NCBI GenBank assembly: GCA_018296165.2
Contig: JACKQL020000133.1
Location: 1 to 64,000 of the forward strand
DNA length: 64,000 bases
Origin: Termitomyces sp. T153
Taxonomy: Eukaryota; Basidiomycota; Agaricomycetes; Agaricales; Lyophyllaceae
Reading direction: 5' to 3'
This document shows positions 1-9,582 of the stretch, piece by piece (positions within the stretch are counted from its first letter, which is position 1; each line of letters starts with the position of its first letter). Below the pieces are notes generated by a model. It had not been told where the DNA came from and did not search any database. It saw only the letters and a list, made by a program, of their open reading frames with translations. A program made the translations under genes and the position numbers.

Positions 1-287
1 CGTTGTGACTTGATGTGCTTGACCACCGCTGCTGATGAGATTCAGCTAGATTATCGAGGCTTGTTCGGTACGTCGGTCTCAACAGGTTGTTTGATGCGAA
101 CTCAGCGACCCGCACTGGATGTGTCATCTCGGTGAAACGACTTGCACCAGCATTGAATGCATACATTTCAAGCCGAGTCCAAAATCAACTTTTCTACTAC
201 TTACTTGGCTGATGTCTACAACTGGTCCTAGAGCTTACGGAACCTTCCAACCATGGCTAAAAATGGCTAGTACTCCGACATGTACAC

Positions 288-663
288 ATGTTCAGCCAGT
301 TCAAAATGCCACATGCACCAACCACCTCCGACTTCGTTGTCTCAGGAGCATCAATACGTGGAAAGTTTATAGCAACACGTCTGCCTATTTGTAAGTACAT
401 ATGTGATAAAAAAGCTCTACTTTGTCTCCTTTCAGTGAATGGTTTGACACTGGGCTATAGTATCTCTAGCTGCATCAGCGTTGGAAGGTTTAATGCAGGA
501 CTATCCCTCACTCGATCATGGACTCTCGGGGCATGTCGACGTGAAATGCCGTGAAAGATTTCTTTGGAACTCGCCCTTGATCATCGGTTTCAATCACAAA
601 GCTAGCTTCCACAACGCCCCGGGACCCGAGTTCCTCTTGGGTGGGGTTAATACTCTCAATTGA
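288..663 (+). CDS. Possible 3' exons of an unidentified gene
   Basis: I do not recognise this gene. The stretch contains normal CpG, unlike the old repeats further right. A good intron-like segment (GTAAGT at 391-396, ending TTTCAG, 45 nt) lies between two open segments. The last open segment, 481-660, ends at TGA 661-663 and reads like protein (for example SPLIIGFNHKASFHNAPG), but its frame differs from the open frame before the intron, so another splice is needed. The Gypsy-1 insertion begins 18 bp after the stop. It could equally be a decayed gene or non-coding. The start lies left of the window or is unresolved, and bases 1-287 hold nothing else I can name. Confidence 0.25.
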
Positions 664-681
664 ACGTGATGAGATTGACAG

Positions 682-1574
682 TGATACGCCTGTCTCGAGT
701 ACGAGACAGGTTGAATATACTTAAAAAGAGAGATAAGGGAAATACCAATCAAAACAAGCTGAAAACTGTAAGCTTGGGTAAATGTCGAAAACTGTAGACA
801 TAAAAACCTTACCTAGTATAAAACGAATATCACCAAAGAACCCAAGAAAGCACGCATTGAATGACGCCAGCAGGACCTATGATGTCGAGAACAGCTGGTC
901 ACGCATTTGATCAACGATCAATGGCTGTGCTCGGCAAAAACCGGCTAGAACAGCTAACCGATGCCGAGGACAGCCATAGACGTCTGAATGCATAGCAAAA
1001 ACCCTGCCTCCCCTCGACACCGCACGCCAGACCATCCAGAGACCAGACCTAGCCACCATATGAACTATGCGGAGCCTGCTAAGAGAGGAGTGGAAAAAGA
1101 AAAGAATGAGAAAAAGAGGTCGGACAAACGGATAACCGAATAACGCCGACCCAGCACGTCATCGCAAACGGCCAACCAATAACGGAGGAAGGCCAAGGAA
1201 AACCACGCGGTACACCCACGGGAGCGCACGGAAAACAGCCTGGTCCGTGCGCGTACGACGAGCTATAAAGAGGAGAGCAGGATCGGAGGAAAAGGGCAAG
1301 CAACGACGTACCACGGCTCGGCTAGCCCCAGGGAGCGGCTAACTTAGGCCTACGAGTATTTAGTTGTTTCGGGTTTTAATTATATATATTTGTTTGGACC
1401 CATTCAATAGTTTGAGGCCGTCTCAGCTAACGAATAAATCAATTTAAAATCTATACCTACGACTGTAACGTCTAAGTGAGCTTTCGTGTAACTGAAGCCT
1501 CCAAAACTCTGTGAAAACAAAGTTTGATCTGTTGATCCGATCAATTGACGGCATCAAGCTTACATTTCGCATCA
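682..1574 (+). repeat. Gypsy-1 5' LTR
   Basis: 893 bp, TG...CA. Near its start is a perfect 9-bp hairpin (CCTGTCTCG 689-697, loop AGTA, CGAGACAGG 702-710). Soon after come two similar motifs, GCTGAAAACTGTAAGC and GTCGAAAACTGTAGAC. A TATA-like run (ATTATATATATTT) lies at about 1379-1391. Small minus-strand open frames inside it are identical in both LTRs and are not genes. Confidence 0.95.
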
Positions 1575-1576
1575 TC

Positions 1577-1595
1577 TGGAGCCCACCGCGAGGGG
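1577..1595 (+). promoter_or_regulatory. Gypsy-1 primer-binding site
   Basis: TGGAGCCCACCGCGAGGGG begins two bases after the 5' LTR. Its complement ends in CCA preceded by a plausible acceptor and T-stem strand, as expected for priming by a cellular tRNA 3' end. The tRNA cannot be named without the host tRNA set. Confidence 0.7.
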
Positions 1596-1892
1596 CTTTT
1601 GTTGCACAAAAACTTACTTTTGGATTTCCTTGAGGAAGTCCAACCCTTGTGAAACATTAGTTTTGCACCACCTGGGTCTTGGCCCAAAACACCTGAAGTT
1701 ATTGCAACCAAGGTGAAAAACTCTGTTACATTAAGGAAAAGAGAAACTAGGACCAATAGCAGTGGTTCAAAGTCCTTTTTGCCTGACCCTGAAACCTTAC
1801 TCAGAAAGAGAAAGCTTCGGACTGAGAGAGTAATTTCAAGCTCACCAAAAGAACTGTACCCTACTACTCAACCAGTTTCTACTGCCTCAATA

Positions 1893-3185
1893 ATGGAGCA
1901 AAATATCAGATACAAACTGCCACTGCCTGACAGCAGGGATGCACCTAAGTTTAAGCATACTGAGCCCTCTGAGGTTCGTCGCTTTTTGCAAAGGATGATC
2001 TCTCTGTTTGAGCATGCTGGGATCCATGGAGATAAAGAAAGGAAAAAGAGAATCTTGGAGTATGTGGATGCTCAGACTGAACAGGAATGGCTGGGCTTTG
2101 ATTCCTTTGGAGATGACTATACTTGGTCTGCTTTTGAGAAAGAGATCAAGGAGTCTTATCCAGAAGCAGTGGATGACACAGGTAGTGTTGCAAACCTGGA
2201 CAGAATCTGCAGAGAACATGCCAGACTTAGTAGGAATGACACTACAGAAATCCATTCTCTCATAAGAAAATTTAGAGCTGAGGCTAAGAAGTTGGCTAAT
2301 GTCACTGGGAATGGGTCTCTGGTAGACAAATTCCTGGGGTGCTTTACACCAGCTTTTGGAGATGTGATTGAGGAGAGGTTGATCAGTAGATATGGCCACT
2401 ACAAAGACCCTGCTAGGAATAGGCACAAGGACAACAAATATGACCTATCAGAAGTGCTGACAGTAGTGGGGACCTTGATAGATGGTGCTACTGTAAGGAG
2501 CCCTAGAGAGGAAAGAGTAGAGAAAATGGAAACTAGTAGGGGAAACATTAAGGAGGAGGAAGTGGAGGAGAAAATGGCTCATCTCCAAGATACTGTGGTT
2601 ACCATTGGGAAACAAATAGGGAGCATCCAGAGTACCATGCAAGCTTTGCAAGCTGGTCAGTTGGACATGCGCAATACCTTCTTAAATACCAAAGGGAACC
2701 AAGGCATAAGGACAGAAGGGCCTCCTACATTTCCAACTTCTGGAAGAAGTGGTGTTACTTGCTTCTATTGTTGGCAAACTGGGCATAGAATCTCAGAGTG
2801 TGAAGTCATCAAGGGAGATGTACAAAAAGGATGGATCATCCTACTGGAAGGGAGAGCCAGGCTACCTAATGGTGCTTCTTTACCTAGGGATCCTGCTGGT
2901 ATATCTCCTCATGCTAGATTAGCACAAGTACATGATAAGCAGGTGAACATGTACTTTGGATGGCCAGAAGATGACCCTCCAGAGACAGTCACTTACTCTA
3001 CCTATGTGAACTCTGCTAGAGATACAAGGGATGACATGCTAGAGCGCCTTCAATATAAGGAGTCAGATCGCTTGGGAGACTTGGAGAAAGGTTTCAATAA
3101 AATGGCTGAGATGCTCAGTGTGTTGATCAACACCAGAAACACAGCCAGTCCTGAGGGACAGAAATCTGCCTCTAAGGATTTTTAA
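1893..3185 (+). CDS. gag: Gypsy-1 gag (capsid/nucleocapsid)
   Basis: Structural protein that packages element RNA into cytoplasmic virus-like particles. The frame is open from before 1713, but the first ATG is at 1893 and gives 430 residues. The middle resembles a retrotransposon capsid (FLQRMISLFEHAG, then a region rich in charged residues), followed by a glutamate-rich segment. A zinc knuckle of the form CX2CX4HX4C lies at residues 290-303 (CFYCWQTGHRISEC). After the knuckle there is a further tail of about 125 residues, longer than usual. It ends at TAA 3183-3185 directly after a run of five T, and the protease frame is at -1 and open from 3176, so a -1 slip or reinitiation at ATG 3194 could link them. 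Confidence 0.85.
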   Translation: MEQNIRYKLPLPDSRDAPKFKHTEPSEVRRFLQRMISLFEHAGIHGDKERKKRILEYVDAQTEQEWLGFDSFGDDYTWSAFEKEIKESYPEAVDDTGSVANLDRICREHARLSRNDTTEIHSLIRKFRAEAKKLANVTGNGSLVDKFLGCFTPAFGDVIEERLISRYGHYKDPARNRHKDNKYDLSEVLTVVGTLIDGATVRSPREERVEKMETSRGNIKEEEVEEKMAHLQDTVVTIGKQIGSIQSTMQALQAGQLDMRNTFLNTKGNQGIRTEGPPTFPTSGRSGVTCFYCWQTGHRISECEVIKGDVQKGWIILLEGRARLPNGASLPRDPAGISPHARLAQVHDKQVNMYFGWPEDDPPETVTYSTYVNSARDTRDDMLERLQYKESDRLGDLEKGFNKMAEMLSVLINTRNTASPEGQKSASKDF

Positions 3186-3193
3186 ATAACTCA

Positions 3194-4222
3194 ATGAAGG
3201 CAATCAGGAAAGAGGCATCTCAACCAGGAGTATCCTCATTGCCAGAGAGAACCCCTGAAAAACCCTGGAAAGAAAAGCTAACTCTGGTGATTCCACCTAG
3301 AGTTGCACCAAAACTGGACCTACCTTTTGAGAAGGTTCCAGCCCTCAATGAGGGACCAGACTTGCCAGTGCAGGACACTGTTAAAAGTTCCTTAACAGGA
3401 ACAAAGAGGAAGGAGTGGGATAGGACCATTGATAAACTCTGGGAGGCTACTGTACCTTTCAGTACTGGAGAACTGTTAGATGTGGCTCCTGGATTAAGAG
3501 AGGCAATGATACAAAAATTGACTCTCAAATCAGGGACTCAGTCTAGGGATCCTAATATCCCAAGAGTAGCAGTTCAACAGCAGACTGTAAGGGAGAAGAA
3601 ACCACCTGACAAAGTAGATGTCAATGACCTACCAATGGCAACTTATTTCATTGCAGATGGAACACAGGATGATTTGCCTACTGGTGCAGTAGTGCATCAG
3701 GATTGTGTAGCCACTTACTTGGAAAATATCCCTCCAGGAGAAAAGCCAGTAGTGGTGTATGTGGCAAGAGATTTGCAAGTGTTGAGATCCTTGAACCCCA
3801 TTGTCAATCAGAGGGGACCAGTAGAGACAATTCTAGATAGTGGTTCTCAGATAGTCTGTATGGCACTAGATGAGGCACTTTGTTTAGGATTGACTTGGGA
3901 TCCAGACATATGCTTAAGGATGGAGAGTGCCAACAGTCAAGTGAATACATCAGTTGGTTTAGCCAAAAATGTGCCATTTACTTTTGCTGAAGGCTTCACC
4001 ATTTATCTACAAGTGCATATCTTTGTCAAGCCAGCTTATACTGTCTTGTTGGGTCGTTCATTTGACACACTGACAGAGAGCAACATACAAAACCTTCAAG
4101 ATGGCAGTGCCATCATAACTATCAGAGATCCTAATACTGGTCGCCGGACAGCCCTGCCCACTCTTCAAAGAGGGAAGGTGCCAAAGGCAGGTGTTGGAGG
4201 AGATAGTGATCCAAAATTTTAA
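3194..4222 (+). CDS. Gypsy-1 retropepsin-type protease ORF
   Basis: Separate 342-residue ORF in the -1 frame relative to gag, starting at ATG 3194, eight bases after the gag stop. The aspartic protease signature DSG is at residues 215-217 (VETILDSGSQIV), and a later hydrophobic segment with VLLGRSF matches the second conserved part of retropepsins (usually ILG). The enzyme would cut Gag and Pol precursors within the particle. The first 180 or so residues are not recognisable and are rich in proline and lysine. The ORF ends at TAA 4220-4222, and the pol frame (again -1) is open from 4210, giving a 13-base overlap. No standard X XXY YYZ heptamer is in the correct register there, although an A run precedes the stop. 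Confidence 0.85.
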   Translation: MKAIRKEASQPGVSSLPERTPEKPWKEKLTLVIPPRVAPKLDLPFEKVPALNEGPDLPVQDTVKSSLTGTKRKEWDRTIDKLWEATVPFSTGELLDVAPGLREAMIQKLTLKSGTQSRDPNIPRVAVQQQTVREKKPPDKVDVNDLPMATYFIADGTQDDLPTGAVVHQDCVATYLENIPPGEKPVVVYVARDLQVLRSLNPIVNQRGPVETILDSGSQIVCMALDEALCLGLTWDPDICLRMESANSQVNTSVGLAKNVPFTFAEGFTIYLQVHIFVKPAYTVLLGRSFDTLTESNIQNLQDGSAIITIRDPNTGRRTALPTLQRGKVPKAGVGGDSDPKF

Positions 4223-7200
4223 ATCTCAATGATCTGGTCAGTGACCAGGGAGAGGTGGCAGTGATGTTAGGGGAGAAGGAGAATGGTGAAGTAATGGTGA
4301 CTGGATACACTATAAATCATAGTGGATTCAAGAACCTGGAGTTGAGAGATGTGTATCTGCAGGCCTTTGCTACAGAGGGAGATATGAGAGGCAGAGATGA
4401 GAAGACATTAGCAGCCTATCTAAATAGGCAGCTGTGTCAGATACCAGAGGAGTTAGAAGAGGTCTTAGTACAGCAGGAAAGCCTAGGGCTAGAAGCAGGT
4501 GTGGGGGAAACTGCACAAGTATTCTCTAAGAAATACAAACCTGTTGCTAGAAAGGTGAAACCTGTACTAGGAACCTCTCCTGAGGAGTCTAGAATTGAAA
4601 GGTGTATCACTGGAGATCCACTAGCAGACATGCCACAGTTGGACCCAAACCCACCTAAGTTCAAACCCACAGGGAGGTACACTGCTGAGTGCAAGGAAAT
4701 CATTGACCAAGTACATGGTGATGGTTTCTTATGGCCAGAGGAGATGAAGGCAGTACATCATCTAATGATGCTGCAGAATGAGGCTTTTGCATGGGATGAT
4801 TCTCAAAGAGGTAGGCTCAAGGAGGAATTCTTCCCTCCTGTAGTAATGCCAGTAATTCCTCACACCCCCTGGGTATTGAAGAACATTCCCATTGCTCCTG
4901 GACTCAGAGATAAAATCTGCCAGATGATAAAGCAGAAAATTGAGGCAGGAGTATATGAGCCATCCAACTCTTCATACAGATCCCAGTGGTTCACAGTATT
5001 GAAGAAGGATGGTGAGAGTTTGAGGATAGTTCACAGCTTGGAACCTTTAAACAAAGTAACCATAGCACATTCTGGGTTGCCACCAGCAACTGAAGAGTTG
5101 GCTAGTCATTTTGCTGGCAGAGCTTGTGGAGGAATCTTTGACTTGTATGTGGGATATGATGAGAGAGTGTTGGATGTGAAGTCTAGGGACTATACCACCT
5201 TCCAGACACCCTTTGGTGCTCTAAGGTTGGTAACTCTGCCAATGGGCTGGACAAATTCAGTACCAATCTTTCATGATGACATTACCTTTATCTTGAAAGA
5301 TGAGATACCTCATGTAACTTGGCCATATATTGATGATGTGCCAATCAGAGGTCCACCTCATAGGTATGAGTTGCCAGATGGAGGCTATGAAGTTATCCCA
5401 GAGAACCCAGGCATTAGGAGGTTTGTATGGGAACATCTGCAAAATGTAAACAGAGTGTTACAAAGAATCAAATATGCTGGAGGGACTTTCTCTGGGAAGA
5501 AGTCAGTAGTCTGTGCAGATGAGATTGTAGTGGTTGGACACAGGTGTTCCTATGAGGGACAAAAACCTGAGACCAAGCGGTTGGCCATTGTTATGGGGTG
5601 GGGTGATTGTCGGGACAAGTCAGATGTCAGAGCTTTCCTAGGTACTTGTGGTACCTTTAGGATGTTCATTAAAGACTATGCTAAAGTGGCTGCACCTATC
5701 AACAAATTGACTCAAAACCACACACCATTTGTTTGGAGTGAGGAACAGCAGTCAGCAATGGCTCAGTTGAAGAAGTTGCTAGCTGAAAGTGCACCTCTAA
5801 AGCCACTTGATTATGAGTCAGGAGGGGCAGTGGTCTTATCAGTAGACACTTCTTGGATGGCAGTGGGCTTTGGAATCTTCCAAGAAGCTCCAGACAATCC
5901 TAAGCAACGCACTTGTGCTAAGCTAGGATCCATCACCTTGAATGAGAGAGAGGCAAGATTCTCACAACCTAAGAGAGAACTCTATGGTTTGATGAGAGCC
6001 TTGCAAGCTAATAAGTATTGGCTAGTTGGTTGTAGGAAGCTTGTAGTAGAGACAGATGCCAAGTATTTGAAAGGAATGCTAAACAATCCTGGAGTAGGAC
6101 CTAATGCCACCATCATGAGATGGATTGAGGATGTACTACTCTATCATTTTACTTTGAGGCATGTGCCAGGAAAGACCTTTAGTGTTGATGGCCTGTCTAG
6201 GAGGCTCAAGCAGCCAGAAGATGAGGAGTACCCACCTGTTAATCCAGAGTTGGTGGACAACCCAAAGACTATGCACTTTGAATATCCAGCAAAAACCAAC
6301 AATGAACTAGGATGGGAGGATTGGGAACCCTTAGCACTTGAAGAGTTTGCAGATCAAATTGACACTAGAGGTGGCTATCTACATACAGTAGCCATTGAAG
6401 TATCAGATTTTGAACAAGAACTTGATAGAGCAAGGTCTCAAGAGATGGAACTTAGGAAGGCAGTTCTAAGTCAGCAGCAGACATCTAGAGTAGATCCTGT
6501 TGCAGTACTATCTCTCTCTCAGCCTCTGTTACCCACAGAAGGTACTGAGGAAGAAAAGGAAGCAGACTTACAAGCCTACTTAGAACATAAGAAGGGTAGT
6601 GAGAGTGAACAGTGGGATGACTTGCTACCAATTGTACAAAGCTGGCTACAAGACCCAAGCAAAGAACCTGAAGGTTTGAAGGGTTGGGACCCAGACAAGT
6701 TCAAGAGGTTTGCAAGACAGTTCTTCTTTGATCAAAAGGGGAGACTGTACAAGCGCAATCATGAGGCTAGGCATAAGCTAGTAGTCAAGATTGATAAGCG
6801 AATGTTCATGCTTAAATCAGCCCATGATGCCTTAGGGCATAGAGGGACTTATGCAACCAAAATGTTAATACAAGAACAATTTTGGTGGCCAGGGATTGAT
6901 CGAGATGTACAGTGGTATGTTGGGACTTGTCACAACTGTCAGATACGTCAGAAGACAGTTGTAAACAGAGCTCCCACAGTAACCTATACACCCTCTATCT
7001 TCCAAACAATTCACATTGATACCATGCACATGACTCCAGCTTCAAATAGCTGCAAGTATATTGTCCATGGTAGGTGTGCATTGTCTTCATGGATGGAAGG
7101 GAGGCCTCTGCGCAAAGAAAACCATAAAACAATTGGTCAATGGTTGTTTGAGGATGTGATTTGTCGCTGGGGTTGCATTGCAGAGATCATCACTGATAAT

Positions 7201-8055
7201 GCTGGACAATTCAAAAAGGTCACAGCTTGGATAGAGAGTAAATATGGAATCAGAGGCATTGCCATCTCTCCATACAACTCTCAAGCTAATGGCAAAATTG
7301 AAAGACCACATTGGGATGTCAGGCAGGCTTTATTCAAAGCTTGTGAAGATCGCACTAAATGGTTTTGGTTCTTCTTCCATGTAATGTGGAGTGATCGCAT
7401 TACTATTCGGCAGAGATTTGGGTGTTCACCATACTTCATGGTCACTGGAGCTCATCCAACTCTACCTTTGGACTTGGTAGAGGCTACCTGGTTAATAGAA
7501 TTACCAGAAGGACCATTATCTACAGAGGAGTTGATTGGGTATCGTGCTAGGGCTTTAGCCAAGCACCACCAGCATGTAGAAGAGATGAGGGAGAGAGTTG
7601 GGAAGGACAAACTCCAATGGGCCTTGAAGTTTGCAGAAGAGCATAAACACTCTATCAAAGACTTCAATTTCAAGCCTTTGGACTTAGTCTTGGTCAAGAA
7701 TATGATTACAGAAAGTTCACACAGTGCTAAAATGCTGCCCCGTTTTCATGGTCCAATGGTAGTAATTGCTAAGACCAAGGGTGGTAATTACATTGTGGCA
7801 GAACTGGATGGGTCAGTTTGGCAGACCAGAGTTGCAGCTTTTAGAGTAGTCCCTTATAAAGCTCGAAGACAATTGGAGCTATCCCAGAGCCTAGAGCAAT
7901 GGGTAGATATCACTCCAGAAAAGTTAAAAGAGTTAAGGGAGGAACTACAAAGGCCTACCATAAATGCTATGTCAGATTTGTCATTCGGATCTATAAAGCT
8001 TCATGAGCCTCCAGATGATGACATGATTAAGTCGGACAATAGCCCCGAAAGTTGA
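4210..8055 (+). CDS. pol: Gypsy-1 pol: reverse transcriptase, RNase H, integrase
   Basis: Makes cDNA from element RNA and inserts it into the nuclear genome. The frame is open from 4210; the first ATG is at 4264. Residue numbers here count from GTG 4255. The RT catalytic motif YIDD is at 358-361. RNase H follows, with VVLSVDTSW, an E in KRELYGLM, and VETDAKYL. The integrase zinc domain has H857, H862, C892 and C895; the catalytic triad is D922, D981 and E1016, with 34 residues between the last two as expected. A basic C-terminal domain follows (FHGPMVV, similar to the GPY/F module). I see no chromodomain. The ORF is about 1270 residues and uninterrupted. Expression probably needs recoding from the protease ORF. 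Stop is TGA at 8053. Confidence 0.93.
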   Translation, partial: SKILNLNDLVSDQGEVAVMLGEKENGEVMVTGYTINHSGFKNLELRDVYLQAFATEGDMRGRDEKTLAAYLNRQLCQIPEELEEVLVQQESLGLEAGVGETAQVFSKKYKPVARKVKPVLGTSPEESRIERCITGDPLADMPQLDPNPPKFKPTGRYTAECKEIIDQVHGDGFLWPEEMKAVHHLMMLQNEAFAWDDSQRGRLKEEFFPPVVMPVIPHTPWVLKNIPIAPGLRDKICQMIKQKIEAGVYEPSNSSYRSQWFTVLKKDGESLRIVHSLEPLNKVTIAHSGLPPATEELASHFAGRACGGIFDLYVGYDERVLDVKSRDYTTFQTPFGALRLVTLPMGWTNSVPIFHDDITFILKDEIPHVTWPYIDDVPIRGPPHRYELPDGGYEVIPENPGIRRFVWEHLQNVNRVLQRIKYAGGTFSGKKSVVCADEIVVVGHRCSYEGQKPETKRLAIVMGWGDCRDKSDVRAFLGTCGTFRMFIKDYAKVAAPINKLTQNHTPFVWSEEQQSAMAQLKKLLAESAPLKPLDYESGGAVVLSVDTSWMAVGFGIFQEAPDNPKQRTCAKLGSITLNEREARFSQPKRELYGLMRALQANKYWLVGCRKLVVETDAKYLKGMLNNPGVGPNATIMRWIEDVLLYHFTLRHVPGKTFSVDGLSRRLKQPEDEEYPPVNPELVDNPKTMHFEYPAKTNNELGWEDWEPLALEEFADQIDTRGGYLHTVAIEVSDFEQELDRARSQEMELRKAVLSQQQTSRVDPVAVLSLSQPLLPTEGTEEEKEADLQAYLEHKKGSESEQWDDLLPIVQSWLQDPSKEPEGLKGWDPDKFKRFARQFFFDQKGRLYKRNHEARHKLVVKIDKRMFMLKSAHDALGHRGTYATKMLIQEQFWWPGIDRDVQWYVGTCHNCQIRQKTVVNRAPTVTYTPSIFQTIHIDTMHMTPASNSCKYIVHGRCALSSWMEGRPLRKENHKTIGQWLFEDVICRWGCIAEIITDNAGQFKKVTAWIESKYGIRGIAISPYNSQANGKIERPHWDVRQALFKACEDRTKWFWFFFHVMWSDRITIRQRFGCSPYFMVTGAHPTLPLDLVEATWLIELPEGPLSTEELIGYRARALAKHHQHVEEMRERVGKDKLQWALKFAEEHKHSIKDFNFKPLDLVLVKNMITESSHSAKMLPRFHGPMVVIAKTKGGNYIVAELDGSVWQTRVAAFRVVPYKARRQLELSQSLEQWVDITPEKLKELREELQRPTINAMSDLSFGSIKLHEPPDDDMIKSDNSPES

Positions 8056-8539
8056 CGAAAAGTTTAAATTTTGCTTAAAATCAAAAAAAAATAAGAGACT
8101 TAAGATCACACGTTTTTGGGGTTAAGGGCATTATATTTGGGGGTTGCGAAGTAAGGAAATGAAAGGGGAAATTTTGTTATGAGTGGGGTGGTCAAAAATA
8201 ACTACGTTAATTTAAGCAAAGGCAGTGCCGATGCTTACAATGCAGTGGCCTCTTATACAAGTACGAGGGGACAGGGATTTTTTGGGGAGGAAGTTTGGTG
8301 GCGGGACCCATGGGGTTTTTGCGAGGCGCAGTAGGAATAAGATGGTTAGGTGCCATTGCTGCAGGGGGGATGGTCGTGGTGAGCGTGTCCTTATAGGACA
8401 GCAGATGTGATCGAGGAAAAGAAAATTGGAACGAAAAATTGAGTTCTTCGTCGAAATTTTCTGGGGGTGATCGTGCGCGTGAACAGTTTTCCAACAAAAA
8501 CACAGGAGACCTGACTGGGGGCAGTCAGTAAAATGGTGC
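8056..8539 (+). other. Gypsy-1 3' untranslated region
   Basis: About 480 bases between the pol stop and the polypurine tract. It holds no ORF with recognisable similarity. Several G-rich runs are present (for example near 8275-8310 and 8365-8375). It probably serves as 3' untranslated sequence of the element RNA. Confidence 0.6.
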
Positions 8540-8547
8540 GGGGGAGG
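8540..8547 (+). promoter_or_regulatory. Gypsy-1 polypurine tract
   Basis: GGGGGAGG lies immediately before the 3' LTR, the expected position of the primer for second-strand cDNA synthesis. Confidence 0.8.
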
Positions 8548-9440
8548 TGATACGCCTGTCTCGAGTACGAGACAGGTTGAATATACTTAAAAAGAGAGAT
8601 AAGGGAAATACCAATCAAAACAAGCTGAAAACTGTAAGCTTGGGTAAATGTCGAAAACTGTAGACATAAAAACCTTACCTAGTATAAAACGAATATCACC
8701 AAAGAACCCAAGAAAGCATGCATTGAATGACGCCAGCAGGACCTATGATGTCGAGAACAGCTGGTCACGCATTTGATCAACGATCAATGGCTGTGCTCGG
8801 CAAAAACCGGCTAGAACAGCTAACCGATGCCGAGGACAGCCATAGACGTCTGAATGCATAGCAAAAACCCTGCCTCCCCTCGACACCGCACGCCAGACCA
8901 TCCAGAGACCAGACCTAGCCACCATATGAACTATGCGGAGCCTGCTAAGAGAGGAGTGGAAAAAGAAAAGAATGAGAAAAAGAGGTCGGACAAACGGATA
9001 ACCGAATAACGCCGACCCAGCACGTCATCGCAAACGGCCAACCAATAACGGAGGAAGGCCAAGGAAAACCACGCGGTACACCCACGGGAGCGCACGGAAA
9101 ACAGCCTGGTCCGTGCGCGTACGACGAGCTATAAAGAGGAGAGCAGGATCGGAGGAAAAGGGCAAGCAACGACGTACCACGGCTCGGCTAGCCCCAGGGA
9201 GCGGCTAACTTAGGCCTACGAGTATTTAGTTGTTTCGGGTTTTAATTATATATATTTGTTTGGACCCATTCAATAGTTTGAGGCCGTCTCAGCTAACGAA
9301 TAAATCAATTTAAAATCTATACCTACGACTGTAACGTCTAAGTGAGCTTTCGTGTAACTGAAGCCTCCAAAACTCTGTGAAAACAAAGTTTGATCCGTTG
9401 ATCCGATCAATTGATGGCATCAAGCTTACATTTCGCATCA
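8548..9440 (+). repeat. Gypsy-1 3' LTR
   Basis: 893-bp copy of 682-1574 with three differences seen by eye. Ends CA, followed by the target duplication ACAG. Its end is 142 bp upstream of the ATG of the membrane-protein gene, so it could affect that gene's promoter. Confidence 0.95.
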
Positions 9441-9582
9441 ACAGGCCCCTTGATTCTGAACAGCCCGAAGACTAAGTAATAAAACTCTCAATCTATCTAT
9501 TCTTGGAACATTGGGTATATCAGTACTTCAGAAACAAGTTTTGCTTCGGACTTGTTCCGAGTGACCTTCCCCTTTCCAAGTC

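Larger units (their letters stand above)
682..9440 (+). mobile_element. Gypsy-1: complete Ty3/gypsy LTR retrotransposon
   Basis: Complete element of 8759 bp bounded by two 893-bp LTRs (682-1574 and 8548-9440), each starting TG and ending CA. A 4-bp target duplication ACAG lies at 678-681 and 9441-9444. I see three differences between the LTRs (852/8718, and two near the 3' ends), about 99.7 percent identity, so the insertion is young. Order inside: primer-binding site, gag, protease, RT-RNase H-integrase, polypurine tract. The order RT before integrase places it in Ty3/gypsy. All three ORFs are open and the catalytic residues are present, so it may be competent. CpGs are retained throughout. 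It sits between a possible upstream gene and the membrane-protein gene whose ATG is at 9583. Confidence 0.95.

Noticed and set aside
877..1303. Two minus-strand ORFs repeated identically at 8,743-9,169
   Set aside because: They lie inside the two LTRs of Gypsy-1 and are identical because the LTRs are duplicates. No protein-like features.
1887..2426. 179-codon minus-strand ORF
   Set aside because: Antisense shadow of Gypsy-1 gag; the plus-strand frame has a capsid region and a zinc knuckle.
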